A stretch of 64,000 nucleotides of DNA from Winogradskyella haliclonae (GCF_014635865.1 NZ_BMDQ01000001.1:1302001-1366000), one strand, 5' to 3'. Numbered from the stretch's first letter, positions 7,602-15,117 are shown. Notes: generated from the sequence alone by a model not told the origin. Translations and numbers: made by a program.

Positions 7602-8066
7602 AGTATTTTTTATTTCCTCAATTTCAGATTCAATTTCCGCATAGCTTATAAATTCGTCTTGAGTAGTCGTTTTTTTTACTGTCTTTTTCCAAAATGGATA
7701 TACCCAAGTTAAGGTTGTTCCATAATTTTTCCAATTCCCACTTTCATCCTCAAACTCATATTCATTTCGATAAGCTAATTTACCTTTATAAAAATCAATT
7801 CTCCGTTTCTTACAGGTCAAAAATCTTAAAAATTCGTTAAATCCTTTATTCAAGTCATCAAATTTTGGGTCATAATGTAAGTGACTAATTCCATAACCAA
7901 CAGTTAATTGTCCGCCTTCATCGAGTTCAATCCAAATTGATGATTCGTTTTCGTTTTCAGAATCCAAAGTCAAATGAGTTCCACTTTCAAATTCAGAAAC
8001 TCTTTCCGAAAAGTGAGTTTTCAGAAGTTCCTTTATTTTGTTGAATGTTAATTCGTGGTTAGTCAT
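7578..8066 (-). CDS. Hypothetical protein, 162 aa
   Basis: A soluble protein. Its middle (ESSIWIELDEGGQLTVGYGISHLHYD) looks like a beta-rich domain, and the pattern resembles small hypothetical proteins found beside toxin genes. The C-terminus MHNNGYK and the stop are encoded by attC-like element 9, the same tail as in the 1754-2326 protein. ATG at 8066 overlaps the end of the 8059-8289 gene by 8 bp, which suggests translational coupling. Family not recognised. Confidence 0.65.
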   Translation of the reverse strand: MTNHELTFNKIKELLKTHFSERVSEFESGTHLTLDSENENESSIWIELDEGGQLTVGYGISHLHYDPKFDDLNKGFNEFLRFLTCKKRRIDFYKGKLAYRNEYEFEDESGNWKNYGTTLTWVYPFWKKTVKKTTTQDEFISYAEIESEIEEIKNTMHNNGYK

Positions 8067-8289
8067 ATTTTATATAATCCCAAGGAATTTCTTTTTTGAA
8101 TATTTCAATACATTCCTCCATTAATTCAAGCGAAATGTTTTCTTTAAAAACTCGTATTGTTCTCGTTTTATCTGTATCGTCTCTGAAAATTTCCGCAATC
8201 AATTCGTCATTCCGATAGATTTCAACTCCAATTCCGTCACGCTCATTAACATCACTTGCAATTACAATTCTATCTTTATTTTCTTTCAC
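8059..8289 (-). CDS. Small hypothetical protein, 76 aa
   Basis: A 76-residue soluble protein (IVIASDVNERDGIGVEIYRNDELIAEIF at the N-terminus) with alternating beta-like segments and an acidic C-terminal helix ending in PWDYIKYD. The frame starts with GTG at 8289, and no ATG is available at the N-terminus. It overlaps the following gene by 8 bp and forms a two-gene cassette with it. Two small overlapping genes recall a toxin-antitoxin layout, but neither protein shows a recognisable toxin or DNA-binding domain. Confidence 0.55.
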   Translation of the reverse strand: MKENKDRIVIASDVNERDGIGVEIYRNDELIAEIFRDDTDKTRTIRVFKENISLELMEECIEIFKKEIPWDYIKYD

Positions 8290-8309
8290 TTGATTTCGGT
8301 TCGGATATT

Positions 8310-8449
8310 ATGCACAACGGTTTTGTGTATGGTTAGTTGCGTGTTTCAGCAACTAATTTAGCAAACATTCACAAGCCAGAGAAAATTCCGAAGGAATTTT
8401 CAGAGTAGACTTGAACCAAGCAATTAATTATACACGGTGTTGTACAACG
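8310..8449 (-). repeat. attC-like element 10
   Basis: Cores ATGCACAAC and GTTGTACAAC, the latter self-complementary. Second stem TGTGTAT/ATACAC, apex AAAATTCCGAAGGAATTTT. Confidence 0.8.
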
Positions 8450-8453
8450 TTTT

Positions 8454-8891
8454 TTATTCATCTAATAAGTCCAATTTCCAACCAGGATTTGGTCTTTTCT
8501 CTTTCCAATCCCAATAAGTTCCGTAAAAGTCATCGTGAAGCATTGAATCCATTTCATTTTCCTCATCAAAGTCAACCAACATAACTTCTTCCCATTCTCC
8601 AAATTCTATATTTGGGTCAGTAGTACCATCTACTATATTTAGAAATGAGAAAAACACATCAGCCGTATTACTCGCAAATACTTTTCTTAATGCACTTTTT
8701 AAAGTCGGATTGATTTCCAATTTTTCCAATTCTGTTTTTTCGGATTCCGTTAATCCACCATTGGATGGATAATTTATCAATCTATTTATTCTTTTACGTT
8801 CAAGGTCATTAACGGTATGACTTGCGTTTTCTTCAATCGATTGATGGATTGAAACTAAAAGTGTCTTTTTATTGTTTTCAGATAATTTCAT
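8454..8891 (-). CDS. Hypothetical protein, 145 aa
   Basis: A soluble protein: a helical first half rich in Lys, Glu and Asn, then the segment DVFFSFLNIVDGTTDP near residue 78 and an acidic, Trp-containing C-terminus (YWDWKEKRPNPGW). ATG at 8891. The next gene upstream (8923-9372) is separated by only 31 bp holding a collapsed cassette junction, so the two now behave as one unit. Family not recognised, although the FFSFLNIVDGT segment looks conserved. Confidence 0.6.
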   Translation of the reverse strand: MKLSENNKKTLLVSIHQSIEENASHTVNDLERKRINRLINYPSNGGLTESEKTELEKLEINPTLKSALRKVFASNTADVFFSFLNIVDGTTDPNIEFGEWEEVMLVDFDEENEMDSMLHDDFYGTYWDWKEKRPNPGWKLDLLDE

Positions 8892-8904
8892 TCTGGTTTT
8901 TCAA

Positions 8905-8918
8905 ATGTTGTATAACGT
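8905..8918 (-). repeat. Collapsed cassette junction (attC-like element 11 remnant)
   Basis: AATGTTGTATAACGTTTG contains the near-palindromic core GTTGTATAAC and the normal core-adjacent bases (AACGTTT on one side, CAAAT on the other), but none of the ~110 bp interior. It looks like the product of a deletion between the two core stems of an ordinary element. Confidence 0.55.
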
Positions 8919-8922
8919 TTGT

Positions 8923-9372
8923 TTATTTCCAAAACTCCCAAAACTTTTTCTTTTTTCGAGAATTCCATTTTGCAAATCTTTTGTCCAATATTTCTTTTAT
9001 CATATCGTAATTTTGTCGACTGTTCTTAACTTCATAAATACTATCTAAACTACTTGCTAAAACCTTTGAGTAATCACCAAAATATTTGTCAGTCGAGTAA
9101 TAACTTTCGGTAAATTCAATTCCGATTTCATTTAATTCTTGATTCCAAAATTTTCCGTCACAAAAGTCAAACAAAAAGTCTCTACCTGTCATTTCTCCAG
9201 ATTTTACTTTTTCAATTGCGTTTTTAGATTCGGTTAAATGAAATTCACTGATTAGATTATTGTCAATTATCCAATTCAGATACATTCCAATATGAGTTCC
9301 ACCATTTTCTTCAGGAAGATTTTCAGGGAAATCATTTCCATAATGCCAATCTGCTCTGTCAATACTTGCCAT
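8923..9372 (-). CDS. DUF7832-like hypothetical protein, 149 aa
   Basis: The N-terminus carries DWHYGNDFPENLPEENGGTH followed by IGMYLNWIIDNNLIS. This W-H-Y-G-FP-ELP-E-GTHIGM pattern is what I associate with a family of ~140-residue proteins (DUF7832-like) found near toxin and immunity loci. The C-terminus is basic (KRFAKWNSRKKKKFWEF). ATG at 9372. It precedes the 8454-8891 gene with only the collapsed junction between. The assignment is from memory of the motif. Confidence 0.55.
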   Translation of the reverse strand: MASIDRADWHYGNDFPENLPEENGGTHIGMYLNWIIDNNLISEFHLTESKNAIEKVKSGEMTGRDFLFDFCDGKFWNQELNEIGIEFTESYYSTDKYFGDYSKVLASSLDSIYEVKNSRQNYDMIKEILDKRFAKWNSRKKKKFWEFWK

Positions 9373-9387
9373 TAGGTTTTTTTAAAT

Positions 9388-9520
9388 GTTGTACAACGTG
9401 TTCGTGTATGGTTTGTTGCGTTTGTACTAAGATAGCAAATAGGAGCGAACCCATTGTTCAGAAGCGACAGAAATTCCGATAGGAATTTCCAAGCAATGAA
9501 CTATACACGTTGTTGTAAAA
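9388..9520 (-). repeat. attC-like element 12
   Basis: Cores GTTGTACAAC and GTTGTAAAAC, second stem CGTGTAT/ATACACG, apex GAAATTCCGATAGGAATTTC. Confidence 0.8.
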
Positions 9521-9523
9521 CGT

Positions 9524-9964
9524 TTAATCAATTTTTATAAACTTCCCAATAGAAGAAGTTATATATAAATCAATTTTTTTAATGAAATCAAGGGTATCCT
9601 TTTTGCAGCCAACAATTTCATAAAACGAACGCATTTCACTTATAACAATAGCCTTTTGAAAATCAGATAATCCAATAGTGTCAACTTTTTTAGTGTTTTC
9701 AAAACTGAAACGGTTTTTAATTCCTTTCTTAATCAGAAAAGTATCTATTTCAGGGAAATTCCATATGAGTGTGTCGTTTATTATTTTAAATCCAGATTCT
9801 GGTAATTCAGAATAGAGTTGAGTGTAAATAACTTTATAATTTCCATTTTCTAAACCACATTCATTTTTTTTAGTATTTGTGTTATCTAATGATTTCTGAT
9901 TTTTATCGCAGCTAAATAAAAAACCGAAAATCAATATTAAATAAGTGTAAGTCTTATTTTTCAT
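9524..9964 (-). CDS. Putative lipoprotein, 146 aa
   Basis: A signal sequence (YTYLILIFGFLFSC) ends at a Cys near residue 19 in a lipobox-like context, so this is probably an outer- or inner-membrane lipoprotein. The mature part is ~125 residues, rich in Asn, Lys and Ile, with no recognised domain. ATG at 9964. Single-gene cassette; its flanking cores GTTGTAAAAC/GTTTTACAAC are the same as those of the acyl-carrier-like cassette at 5870-6463. Confidence 0.65.
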   Translation of the reverse strand: MKNKTYTYLILIFGFLFSCDKNQKSLDNTNTKKNECGLENGNYKVIYTQLYSELPESGFKIINDTLIWNFPEIDTFLIKKGIKNRFSFENTKKVDTIGLSDFQKAIVISEMRSFYEIVGCKKDTLDFIKKIDLYITSSIGKFIKID

Positions 9965-9985
9965 TTGTATTTAAATCACTGAAAT

Positions 9986-10125
9986 GTTTTACAACGGTTT
10001 TGGCTATGGTTTCGTTACGGAATGGTACGCGAGTATCATTCCGCCGTAACCATAAATTTAGCAAAAAGGCTTGAAATTCCGATTAGGAATTTCAGCCGTA
10101 ATGAACTATAGCCGTTGTTGTACAC
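9986..10125 (-). repeat. attC-like element 13 (interior identical to element 6)
   Basis: Cores GTTTTACAAC and GTTGTACAC. Between the private core bases it matches the element at 4933-5072 exactly over about 130 bp, while the genes on either side are unrelated. Confidence 0.85.
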
Positions 10126-10131
10126 TTGCGT

Positions 10132-10524
10132 TTATTTATATTTTTCTGAGTATAAAAATTTGGCACGTGCATTTAATTCGTCCGTCATTTTTATTTGATT
10201 CGTTTTATTGTCATTCAAAATCCATGCTTTGTTTCCGATATCGCTACTTTGAAGTACGATTGTATCTCCGATTTCAGTCCAGCCAATTGTCCATTTATTT
10301 GCATCTCCAGTTCCAGTATTCAATTCAGTCAGCTTATTATTTTTTTTATCGAATAAGTGAATAAAAACATAAGCATAATTATCCGCATTTTTGTCTGTCC
10401 GATTTACAGTCGCTTTAATTTCAAAATTTCCAGTTGGCGACTTTATCAATTCACTTTCATAATTGCTGAAAAAGCAACTTGTAAAAGTCAAAGTCAAAAG
10501 TATTAAAGTCAATTTACGTTTCAT
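10132..10524 (-). CDS. Putative lipoprotein, 130 aa
   Basis: ATG at 10524 gives MKRKLTLILLTLTFTSC, a lipoprotein signal with Cys at 17. A TTG six codons upstream would read through part of the cassette core and is less likely. The mature protein (~113 residues) includes SPTGNFEIKATVNRTD and WTIGWTEIGDTIVLQSSDIG, compatible with a small beta-sandwich; related lipoproteins are common in Flavobacteriaceae. Function unknown. Single-gene cassette, cores GTTGTACAC/GTGTACAAC. Confidence 0.65.
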   Translation of the reverse strand: MKRKLTLILLTLTFTSCFFSNYESELIKSPTGNFEIKATVNRTDKNADNYAYVFIHLFDKKNNKLTELNTGTGDANKWTIGWTEIGDTIVLQSSDIGNKAWILNDNKTNQIKMTDELNARAKFLYSEKYK

Positions 10525-10534
10525 TTGATAGCTT

Positions 10535-10737
10535 GTGTACAACGGTTTTGTGTATGGCTCGTTGCGTGCAAATTAGCGATTATTTTCGGTTGAGACACAA
10601 GCCAGATTTTTAAATTTTACTATCTATCTTTTTTCTTGGAAATCGTCAAATTTAAAAATTTAGCGACTTTCCAAACACGCCATAACTTCGATTTAAGCAA
10701 CTGAACAGCAATGAGCTATACACGGTGTTGGCAAACG
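10535..10737 (-). repeat. attC-like element 14 (long class, ~203 bp)
   Basis: Cores GTGTACAAC and GTTGGCAAAC, second stem TGTGTAT/ATACAC extended by GGCTCG with GAGC. The interior is the long AT-rich form (AGATTTTTAAATTT and AAATTTAAAAATTT arms), as in elements 1 and 19. Confidence 0.75.
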
Positions 10738-10747
10738 TATTTTATTC

Positions 10748-11440
10748 TTAATAGACTATTTCTGTTATTATTAATCGTTTTATAAAATAGTCATTCAAAT
10801 CCACTTTTGTTTCGAGCATTCGGTCAGCAATAAGTCTTGGGTCAATCGTTCCAGCTGCTTCTCGTATATCGAGATAATTAATTAGAAAATTCGATTTGTT
10901 TGATATTGAATTTAATGCTCTCGAATAGCTACCAACATAATTTATATCAATCCAATTTTTTCGAGATTCTATTATTGAATCTTCATCGATTGGTTCTCTA
11001 TAGTTAAATGAAGATTCAGACGTACTGTATCCAAATGCTCCATCTGGCATTAAATATTTTCGTTTAATCTTTAACATTGGAACATCGCTAAAACTCAAAG
11101 TCAGTTTTTCAGGGTCACGTTCAATCCAAATTGAATCAGGTACGCTGTAAATCTCTAATCTCAAACTACTTTGTTCAAGATACTCACGACTACTTTCCGA
11201 TATTTTTTTCCAGTATTCGGTTTGTCCATTTGATAATTCAGTCAAAAATTGTTTGTAGGCTTTTTTTGTTTCTAAATTCGGATATTGTCTTTTTAGAAAG
11301 TCTGATTCGAAGTCGTTTACAAGATAAGTCAGAGTTTCACTGTTTTCTTTTCCCAAAACTTTTTCAAATTCCGCTATCTCTTTTTCGTTTGAACAACTAA
11401 AAGTCAAAAGTAAAATTATGAATAGATTGATGAATTTCAT
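10748..11440 (-). CDS. Putative lipoprotein, 230 aa
   Basis: MKFINLFIILLLTFSC is a lipoprotein signal with Cys at 16. The mature domain is acidic in its first half (EKEIAEFEKVLGKENSE) with many Tyr and Arg later. ATG at 11440. The segment ERDPEKLTLSFSDVPMLKIKRKYL suggests beta structure. Single-gene cassette with perfectly matching cores GTTGGCAAAC/GTTTGCCAAC. Domain not recognised. Confidence 0.65.
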   Translation of the reverse strand: MKFINLFIILLLTFSCSNEKEIAEFEKVLGKENSETLTYLVNDFESDFLKRQYPNLETKKAYKQFLTELSNGQTEYWKKISESSREYLEQSSLRLEIYSVPDSIWIERDPEKLTLSFSDVPMLKIKRKYLMPDGAFGYSTSESSFNYREPIDEDSIIESRKNWIDINYVGSYSRALNSISNKSNFLINYLDIREAAGTIDPRLIADRMLETKVDLNDYFIKRLIITEIVY

Positions 11441-11453
11441 TGTTCAGTGATAT

Positions 11454-11591
11454 GTTTGCCAACGGTCTCGGCTATGATTTCGTTGCGGAAAAATCCGCAG
11501 GATTCTTTCCGCCGTAGCCGAAAGATAGATAAATTGCGTTGAATTCCGAATAGGAATTCAGCCGCAATGAATTATAGCCATTGTTACCTAC
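11454..11591 (-). repeat. attC-like element 15
   Basis: Cores GTTTGCCAAC and GTTACCTAC, second stem GGCTAT/ATAGCC extended by GATT and AATT, apex GAATTCCGAATAGGAATTC. Confidence 0.8.
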
Positions 11592-11598
11592 AGTATTT

Positions 11599-12174
11599 TT
11601 AATTCAGATTCGTGTATATTAAATCCAAGAATAATTTCCGATACATTACTTTTTGAAATTTATCTTCTGGAATTTTATTCAGAGCTTCAATTAAATATTC
11701 GCTATCAGTATTTAAATTTCCGTAAGCCTCAAATTTGTTATAAGCTAATCCAAATTCAAATTGCCAACTTGACTTGTCTAAAATTTTTATTTGTTCAAAT
11801 AAATATCCATAGCAAGATAAATGGGAATTAATCGGAAATAACAAATATGGGTCAAACTCTAAATCCGATTTAAATTTCTCAAAAAAGTCCGGTTTTATTT
11901 CTTTCCGATTTACTTTTTTTAATAATTCCGAATATCCATTTTTACTTATTTCAGTCAGATATTTTTCTTGAATTAGCGAATTTTCTAATAAACTATGAAT
12001 ATTCTGTTTGTAAATCAGTTTACCGTCAATCGGTCCAACTTCTGTTACGAGTCGATTATATTTGATTTCAGAACATAATTCAAATTTTTCATCCGCAATT
12101 AAGTCAGTCGCATTTTTAGTAGAACCACAAGCTGTGATTAAAGTCAGAATTATTATTTGAAGTAGTTTTTTCAA
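11599..12174 (-). CDS. Putative lipoprotein, 191 aa
   Basis: MKKLLQIIILTLITACGSTKN is a clear lipoprotein signal with Cys at 16 and a +2 Gly. The mature domain of ~175 residues has several Tyr/Phe-rich stretches and no recognised family. The frame starts with TTG at 12174; the signal sequence requires this start or something very near it. Single-gene cassette, cores GTTACCTAC/GTAGGTAAC. Confidence 0.6.
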   Translation of the reverse strand: MKKLLQIIILTLITACGSTKNATDLIADEKFELCSEIKYNRLVTEVGPIDGKLIYKQNIHSLLENSLIQEKYLTEISKNGYSELLKKVNRKEIKPDFFEKFKSDLEFDPYLLFPINSHLSCYGYLFEQIKILDKSSWQFEFGLAYNKFEAYGNLNTDSEYLIEALNKIPEDKFQKVMYRKLFLDLIYTNLN

Positions 12175-12178
12175 TATT

Positions 12179-12312
12179 GTAGGTAACGGTCTTGTGTATG
12201 GCTCGTTGCGGAAAATCAGCTATGATTTTCCGCCGTGACCGAAAGATAGCAAATTGCAATGAATTCCGATTAGGAATTCAGCCGTAATGAGCTATACACG
12301 TTGTTGTCAGCA
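12179..12312 (-). repeat. attC-like element 16
   Basis: Cores GTAGGTAAC and GTTGTCAGC, second stem TGTGTATGGCTCG with GAGCTATACACG, an inner pair GGAAAATCAGC/GATTTTCCGCC and apex GAATTCCGATTAGGAATTC. Closely similar to elements 17, 21 and 22. Confidence 0.85.
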
Positions 12313-12316
12313 GTTT

Positions 12317-13186
12317 TTATTCAAATAATTTTTCGATGTAGGTCAGTTTCTCGCCAGTAATGATTTCGAAATACAGAGAAATTAGCATAAATCCAACTGA
12401 AGTTGGGTTAATTGCATAAAGCTGTGTTGAATTCAGCATTTTGAAAAATTTGTCTTGATGTTTTAAGTTCTTTTTAGTTATCTCGTCAATATATGCTTGT
12501 TCATCCTTTCTTGACTTTAAATCCGGATATAATTTAGGATTTCGATTTTTTATTATTTGTGAAAGACTTGGTGAGCCAAATCCGCTTTCCATTGTCGTGC
12601 AATTAGAATAATTTAAATGTTGTAAATCAATTAAGCTATACTCATAACTCATAAAAGGCTCAATATATTCTTCAATATATTTATTAAAATCTTTCCAGTT
12701 TTTGAATTCAAATATTCTGAAATATGTGAAGAATAAATAACTAAACGTTAGTATTTTTAATTGATTAGTTGATATTTTCTCTATTGTAGAAATACTCTCG
12801 TTAACAATAATTCTCTTTGTGTCATTTTCATTGCATCCAATTCTTTTTGCTAATAAATTTGCAAGAAATTGATGTAATTCATCACTACTATTTCTTGCGC
12901 CAATTTCAATGGACTTGTATAGATTATAATGAAAGTCAGGGTCTTGCAATACAGAATCATTAAACGATTCCAATTCGTTTACTTTTTCTACAAATCGTTT
13001 ACTTAATTTCTCGACATTCTTTCTTGCCTCTTCTTGTGCAATTTCTTGAAAGCGTGGAAAGTTTTTTTCGAAAAGGTCAGAAAATAATTCTTTTGATTCA
13101 GTATAAGAAAGTCCAATAGTAACATTCTTTGATTCCTGAATATTAATTGAGTCATTTCCGCTTTTTTGGCTTGATTTTTTTATCAT
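12317..13186 (-). CDS. LPO_1073/Vpar_1526-like protein, 289 aa
   Basis: The N-terminus carries SQKSGNDSINIQESKNVTIG followed by LSYTESKELFSDLFEKNFPR. This NIQ-x-G-LSY-E-LF-NF pattern is what I recall for the LPO_1073/Vpar_1526 family, whose role is unknown and which may be defence-linked. The rest is helical and soluble. ATG at 13186 is chosen over a TTG three codons upstream. It overlaps the small membrane gene 13152-13361 by 35 bp in another frame, and the two share the SQKSGN-SINIQ-SKN motif. They form one cassette. Confidence 0.6.
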   Translation of the reverse strand: MIKKSSQKSGNDSINIQESKNVTIGLSYTESKELFSDLFEKNFPRFQEIAQEEARKNVEKLSKRFVEKVNELESFNDSVLQDPDFHYNLYKSIEIGARNSSDELHQFLANLLAKRIGCNENDTKRIIVNESISTIEKISTNQLKILTFSYLFFTYFRIFEFKNWKDFNKYIEEYIEPFMSYEYSLIDLQHLNYSNCTTMESGFGSPSLSQIIKNRNPKLYPDLKSRKDEQAYIDEITKKNLKHQDKFFKMLNSTQLYAINPTSVGFMLISLYFEIITGEKLTYIEKLFE

Positions 13187-13361
13187 TTTTTTCAACCGTT
13201 ATGTTTTTACTTGATTGAATATTAATTGAATTATTTCCACTTTTTTGCGAGTTTTTTGTTGGTTCGTTTTGTCGTAATTGGAAATACGCTATTATTAACC
13301 CAATTATAGTAAGAATGCTCCCAATTATCCATTTCCAATTATTTTCTAAAAACTCTGTCAT
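13152..13361 (-). CDS. Small membrane protein, 69 aa
   Basis: One transmembrane helix at about residues 10-26 (WIIGSILTIIGLIIAYF) is followed by a polar tail containing SQKSGNNSINIQSSKNITV and a very basic end (KKIKPKKRK). The tail motif is nearly the same as the N-terminus of the overlapping 289-residue protein, so the two may interact or derive from a local duplication. ATG at 13361. Analogous small membrane plus soluble protein pairs occur in defence systems, but that is only an analogy. Confidence 0.6.
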   Translation of the reverse strand: MTEFLENNWKWIIGSILTIIGLIIAYFQLRQNEPTKNSQKSGNNSINIQSSKNITVEKNDKKIKPKKRK

Positions 13362-13377
13362 AGTGTTGGGTTTAAAT

Positions 13378-13512
13378 TGCTGGCAACGGTTTTGTGTATG
13401 GCTCGTTGCGGGAAATCAGTTATGATTTTCCGCCGTAACCGAAAGATAGCAAATTGCAATGAATTCCGATTAGGAATTCAGTCGCAATGAGCTATACACG
13501 GTGTTGTGCATA
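13378..13512 (-). repeat. attC-like element 17
   Basis: Cores TGCTGGCAAC and GTTGTGCAT, second stem TGTGTATGGCTCG with GAGCTATACACG, apex GAATTCCGATTAGGAATTC. The left core differs by one base from the inverted copy at 12306-12312. Confidence 0.8.
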
Positions 13513-13520
13513 GTGTTTTT

Positions 13521-14003
13521 TTATTCAGTTCGTTTGTAATTCATTCCAGTTTTTATTCCGCTTATTGTTAGCAGAATTATTAAAATTAGTTGGATGATTA
13601 ATAAGATGTAATAAGCATTATTCCATCCATTTCCAGCATTTTCCACAATTCCGCCACTCAAAGGTGGATATTCAGTAGAGTCAGGAATTTCTCGTATAGA
13701 ATTTACCAACGAAATCAGAAATGTGAAAATCAAAATCAGAGTTATGTCCGAAATCATAAAAATCAGATTTGCTGTCAGGTTTTTAAAATTCCGCCTCAAC
13801 ATTCGGATTAGGTAAACACCAAAGAAAATAAGCGTTACAATCAGAACAATCAGATGAATATTCGCAATGACATAATAAGTATCGTGAACATTGATGTCAG
13901 TTACTGAATCAGATTTAAGTCCACTTATTCCGAAAATCCAGAGTATTAAAATCAGTACGAAACTTGTTGTTCCAATTAGCCAAAATGTTTCTTTTTTCTT
14001 CAA
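13521..14003 (-). CDS. Four-helix membrane protein with oxidase-like HDTYY motif, 160 aa
   Basis: Four hydrophobic segments at about residues 8-28, 44-66, 80-102 and 128-150. The sequence INVHDTYYVIANIHLIV (residues 37-53) resembles the HDTYFVVAHFHYV helix of haem-copper oxidase subunit I, with His at 40 and 50. The protein is far too short to be an oxidase and lacks the other ligands seen in that family. It may be a relic or a small relative that reuses the motif. TTG start at 14003; single-gene cassette. Confidence 0.6.
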   Translation of the reverse strand: MKKKETFWLIGTTSFVLILILWIFGISGLKSDSVTDINVHDTYYVIANIHLIVLIVTLIFFGVYLIRMLRRNFKNLTANLIFMISDITLILIFTFLISLVNSIREIPDSTEYPPLSGGIVENAGNGWNNAYYILLIIQLILIILLTISGIKTGMNYKRTE

Positions 14004-14035
14004 ATTTTTAATTCAGATTACGGTTTTGGGACATT

Positions 14036-14170
14036 ATGCACAACGGTCTCGGCTATGAGTAGTTGCGTGGTTTAGTACTAAACTTTGCAAGTACACACCA
14101 AGCTGAAAATCCGCAAGGATTTTCAGAAGTAGGTGAGAACAAGCAATTATTTATAGCCATTGTTGTGCAA
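14036..14170 (-). repeat. attC-like element 18
   Basis: Cores ATGCACAAC and GTTGTGCAAC, second stem GGCTAT/ATAGCC, apex AAAATCCGCAAGGATTTT. Closely similar to elements 2, 8 and 9. Confidence 0.8.
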
Positions 14171-14176
14171 CGTTTT

Positions 14177-14902
14177 TTATATTAATAAACTTCGTTCAAA
14201 TTTATCTAAATTCGGCTTTAGAGATTTCAACGATTTCTTTCCTAAATCAATAATTTTCAACCAGTTTTTATCATTTAAAACTGCTCGATTGTCATAGTCA
14301 TCATTATTTGGTGATTCGTATTCGGAAAGTAATTTGTGCCAATCCGAAATAATCTCGTATTCGGGTTTTGTTACCAATTCAGACTCGATATGCTTTTCAT
14401 ATCCATCTGATAAATCCAAATCGTCAAAGTAAGAACAGATAAATTCTATGAATGAATAATATGGATTCGTGTTTTTTGAGTCGAGCCAAGTTCTTTTCTG
14501 ATATTCTAAATTGGTTAAATCTTTAATCATTAGAATCCAATTCCTTCTCCACGTTTCTTTGTCCATTTTTATATTCTCAATCTCAATATTTTTAGGGACT
14601 TTTTTTCTTGGAAGAAATCCCCAAAGTTTGTTGTCAGGTGTTTTACTTTTATATCTGAATTTTATGTAAGGTCTTGCTCCATCTGTTGGTGCAAATTCCT
14701 CTTTTAAATATCCTCTTTCTTCTCTAGTTAATTCTCTTACGCTACCATCTTCTTCAACGTGAACAAATTCAAAATCCGAATCAGGTTTTATTTCAATGAT
14801 AAATTCCGTTTCAGATTTTGAGTCAGATTTTTCAATTACACTTTCCTTTTGATTACTATTCAATCCTTCTGTTGTTTTCTTAAAAAATCCGAATAGTTTC
14901 AT
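14177..14902 (-). CDS. Hypothetical protein, 241 aa
   Basis: A soluble acidic protein starting MKLFGFFKKTTEGL at ATG 14902. A low-complexity Ser/Glu/Lys stretch at about residues 15-35 is followed by a folded-looking domain (FVHVEEDGSVRELTREERGYLK, later WGFLPRKKVPKNIE) and a C-terminal helical part. No signal peptide. The short basic hydrophobic N-terminus followed by a linker recalls proteins with a membrane-peripheral N-terminus. Family not recognised. Single-gene cassette with cores GTTGTGCAAC/GTTGCACAAC. Confidence 0.6.
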   Translation of the reverse strand: MKLFGFFKKTTEGLNSNQKESVIEKSDSKSETEFIIEIKPDSDFEFVHVEEDGSVRELTREERGYLKEEFAPTDGARPYIKFRYKSKTPDNKLWGFLPRKKVPKNIEIENIKMDKETWRRNWILMIKDLTNLEYQKRTWLDSKNTNPYYSFIEFICSYFDDLDLSDGYEKHIESELVTKPEYEIISDWHKLLSEYESPNNDDYDNRAVLNDKNWLKIIDLGKKSLKSLKPNLDKFERSLLI

Positions 14903-14914
14903 TTTTGGTCAAAT

Positions 14915-15117
14915 GTTGCACAACGGTCACGTATATGGCTCGTAGCGTGTAAAAAGGTATGGTCTTTTCGGTTTAGCCGTGAGCCAAATTTTTGATTTCT
15001 ATGTTTATCTTTCTCTTATAAATATAGCCAAATTAAAAATTTGGCGGTCATAGCAAATAAACTCGAACCTTTGATTAAGCACTTTCCAGCTATGAGCTAT
15101 ATACATTGTTAGCACCA
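14915..15117 (-). repeat. attC-like element 19 (long class, ~203 bp)
   Basis: Cores GTTGCACAAC and GTTAGCACC. Second stem GTATATGGCTC with GAGCTATATAC, a compensated variant. The interior has CCAAATTTTT and AAAAATTTGG arms. The gene at 15090-16064 ends inside this element. Confidence 0.8.

Noticed and set aside
7578..8289. Toxin-antitoxin pair for the overlapping 76- and 162-residue genes
   Set aside because: Overlap and size fit, but neither protein shows a toxin, RNase or DNA-binding pattern I can point to.
4933..10364. Plus-strand reading frames that begin alike (MKFRLGISAVMNYSRCC) at 5018 and 10071
   Set aside because: They lie across attC-like elements 6 and 13 and run antisense into real minus-strand genes; the similarity is that of the elements.
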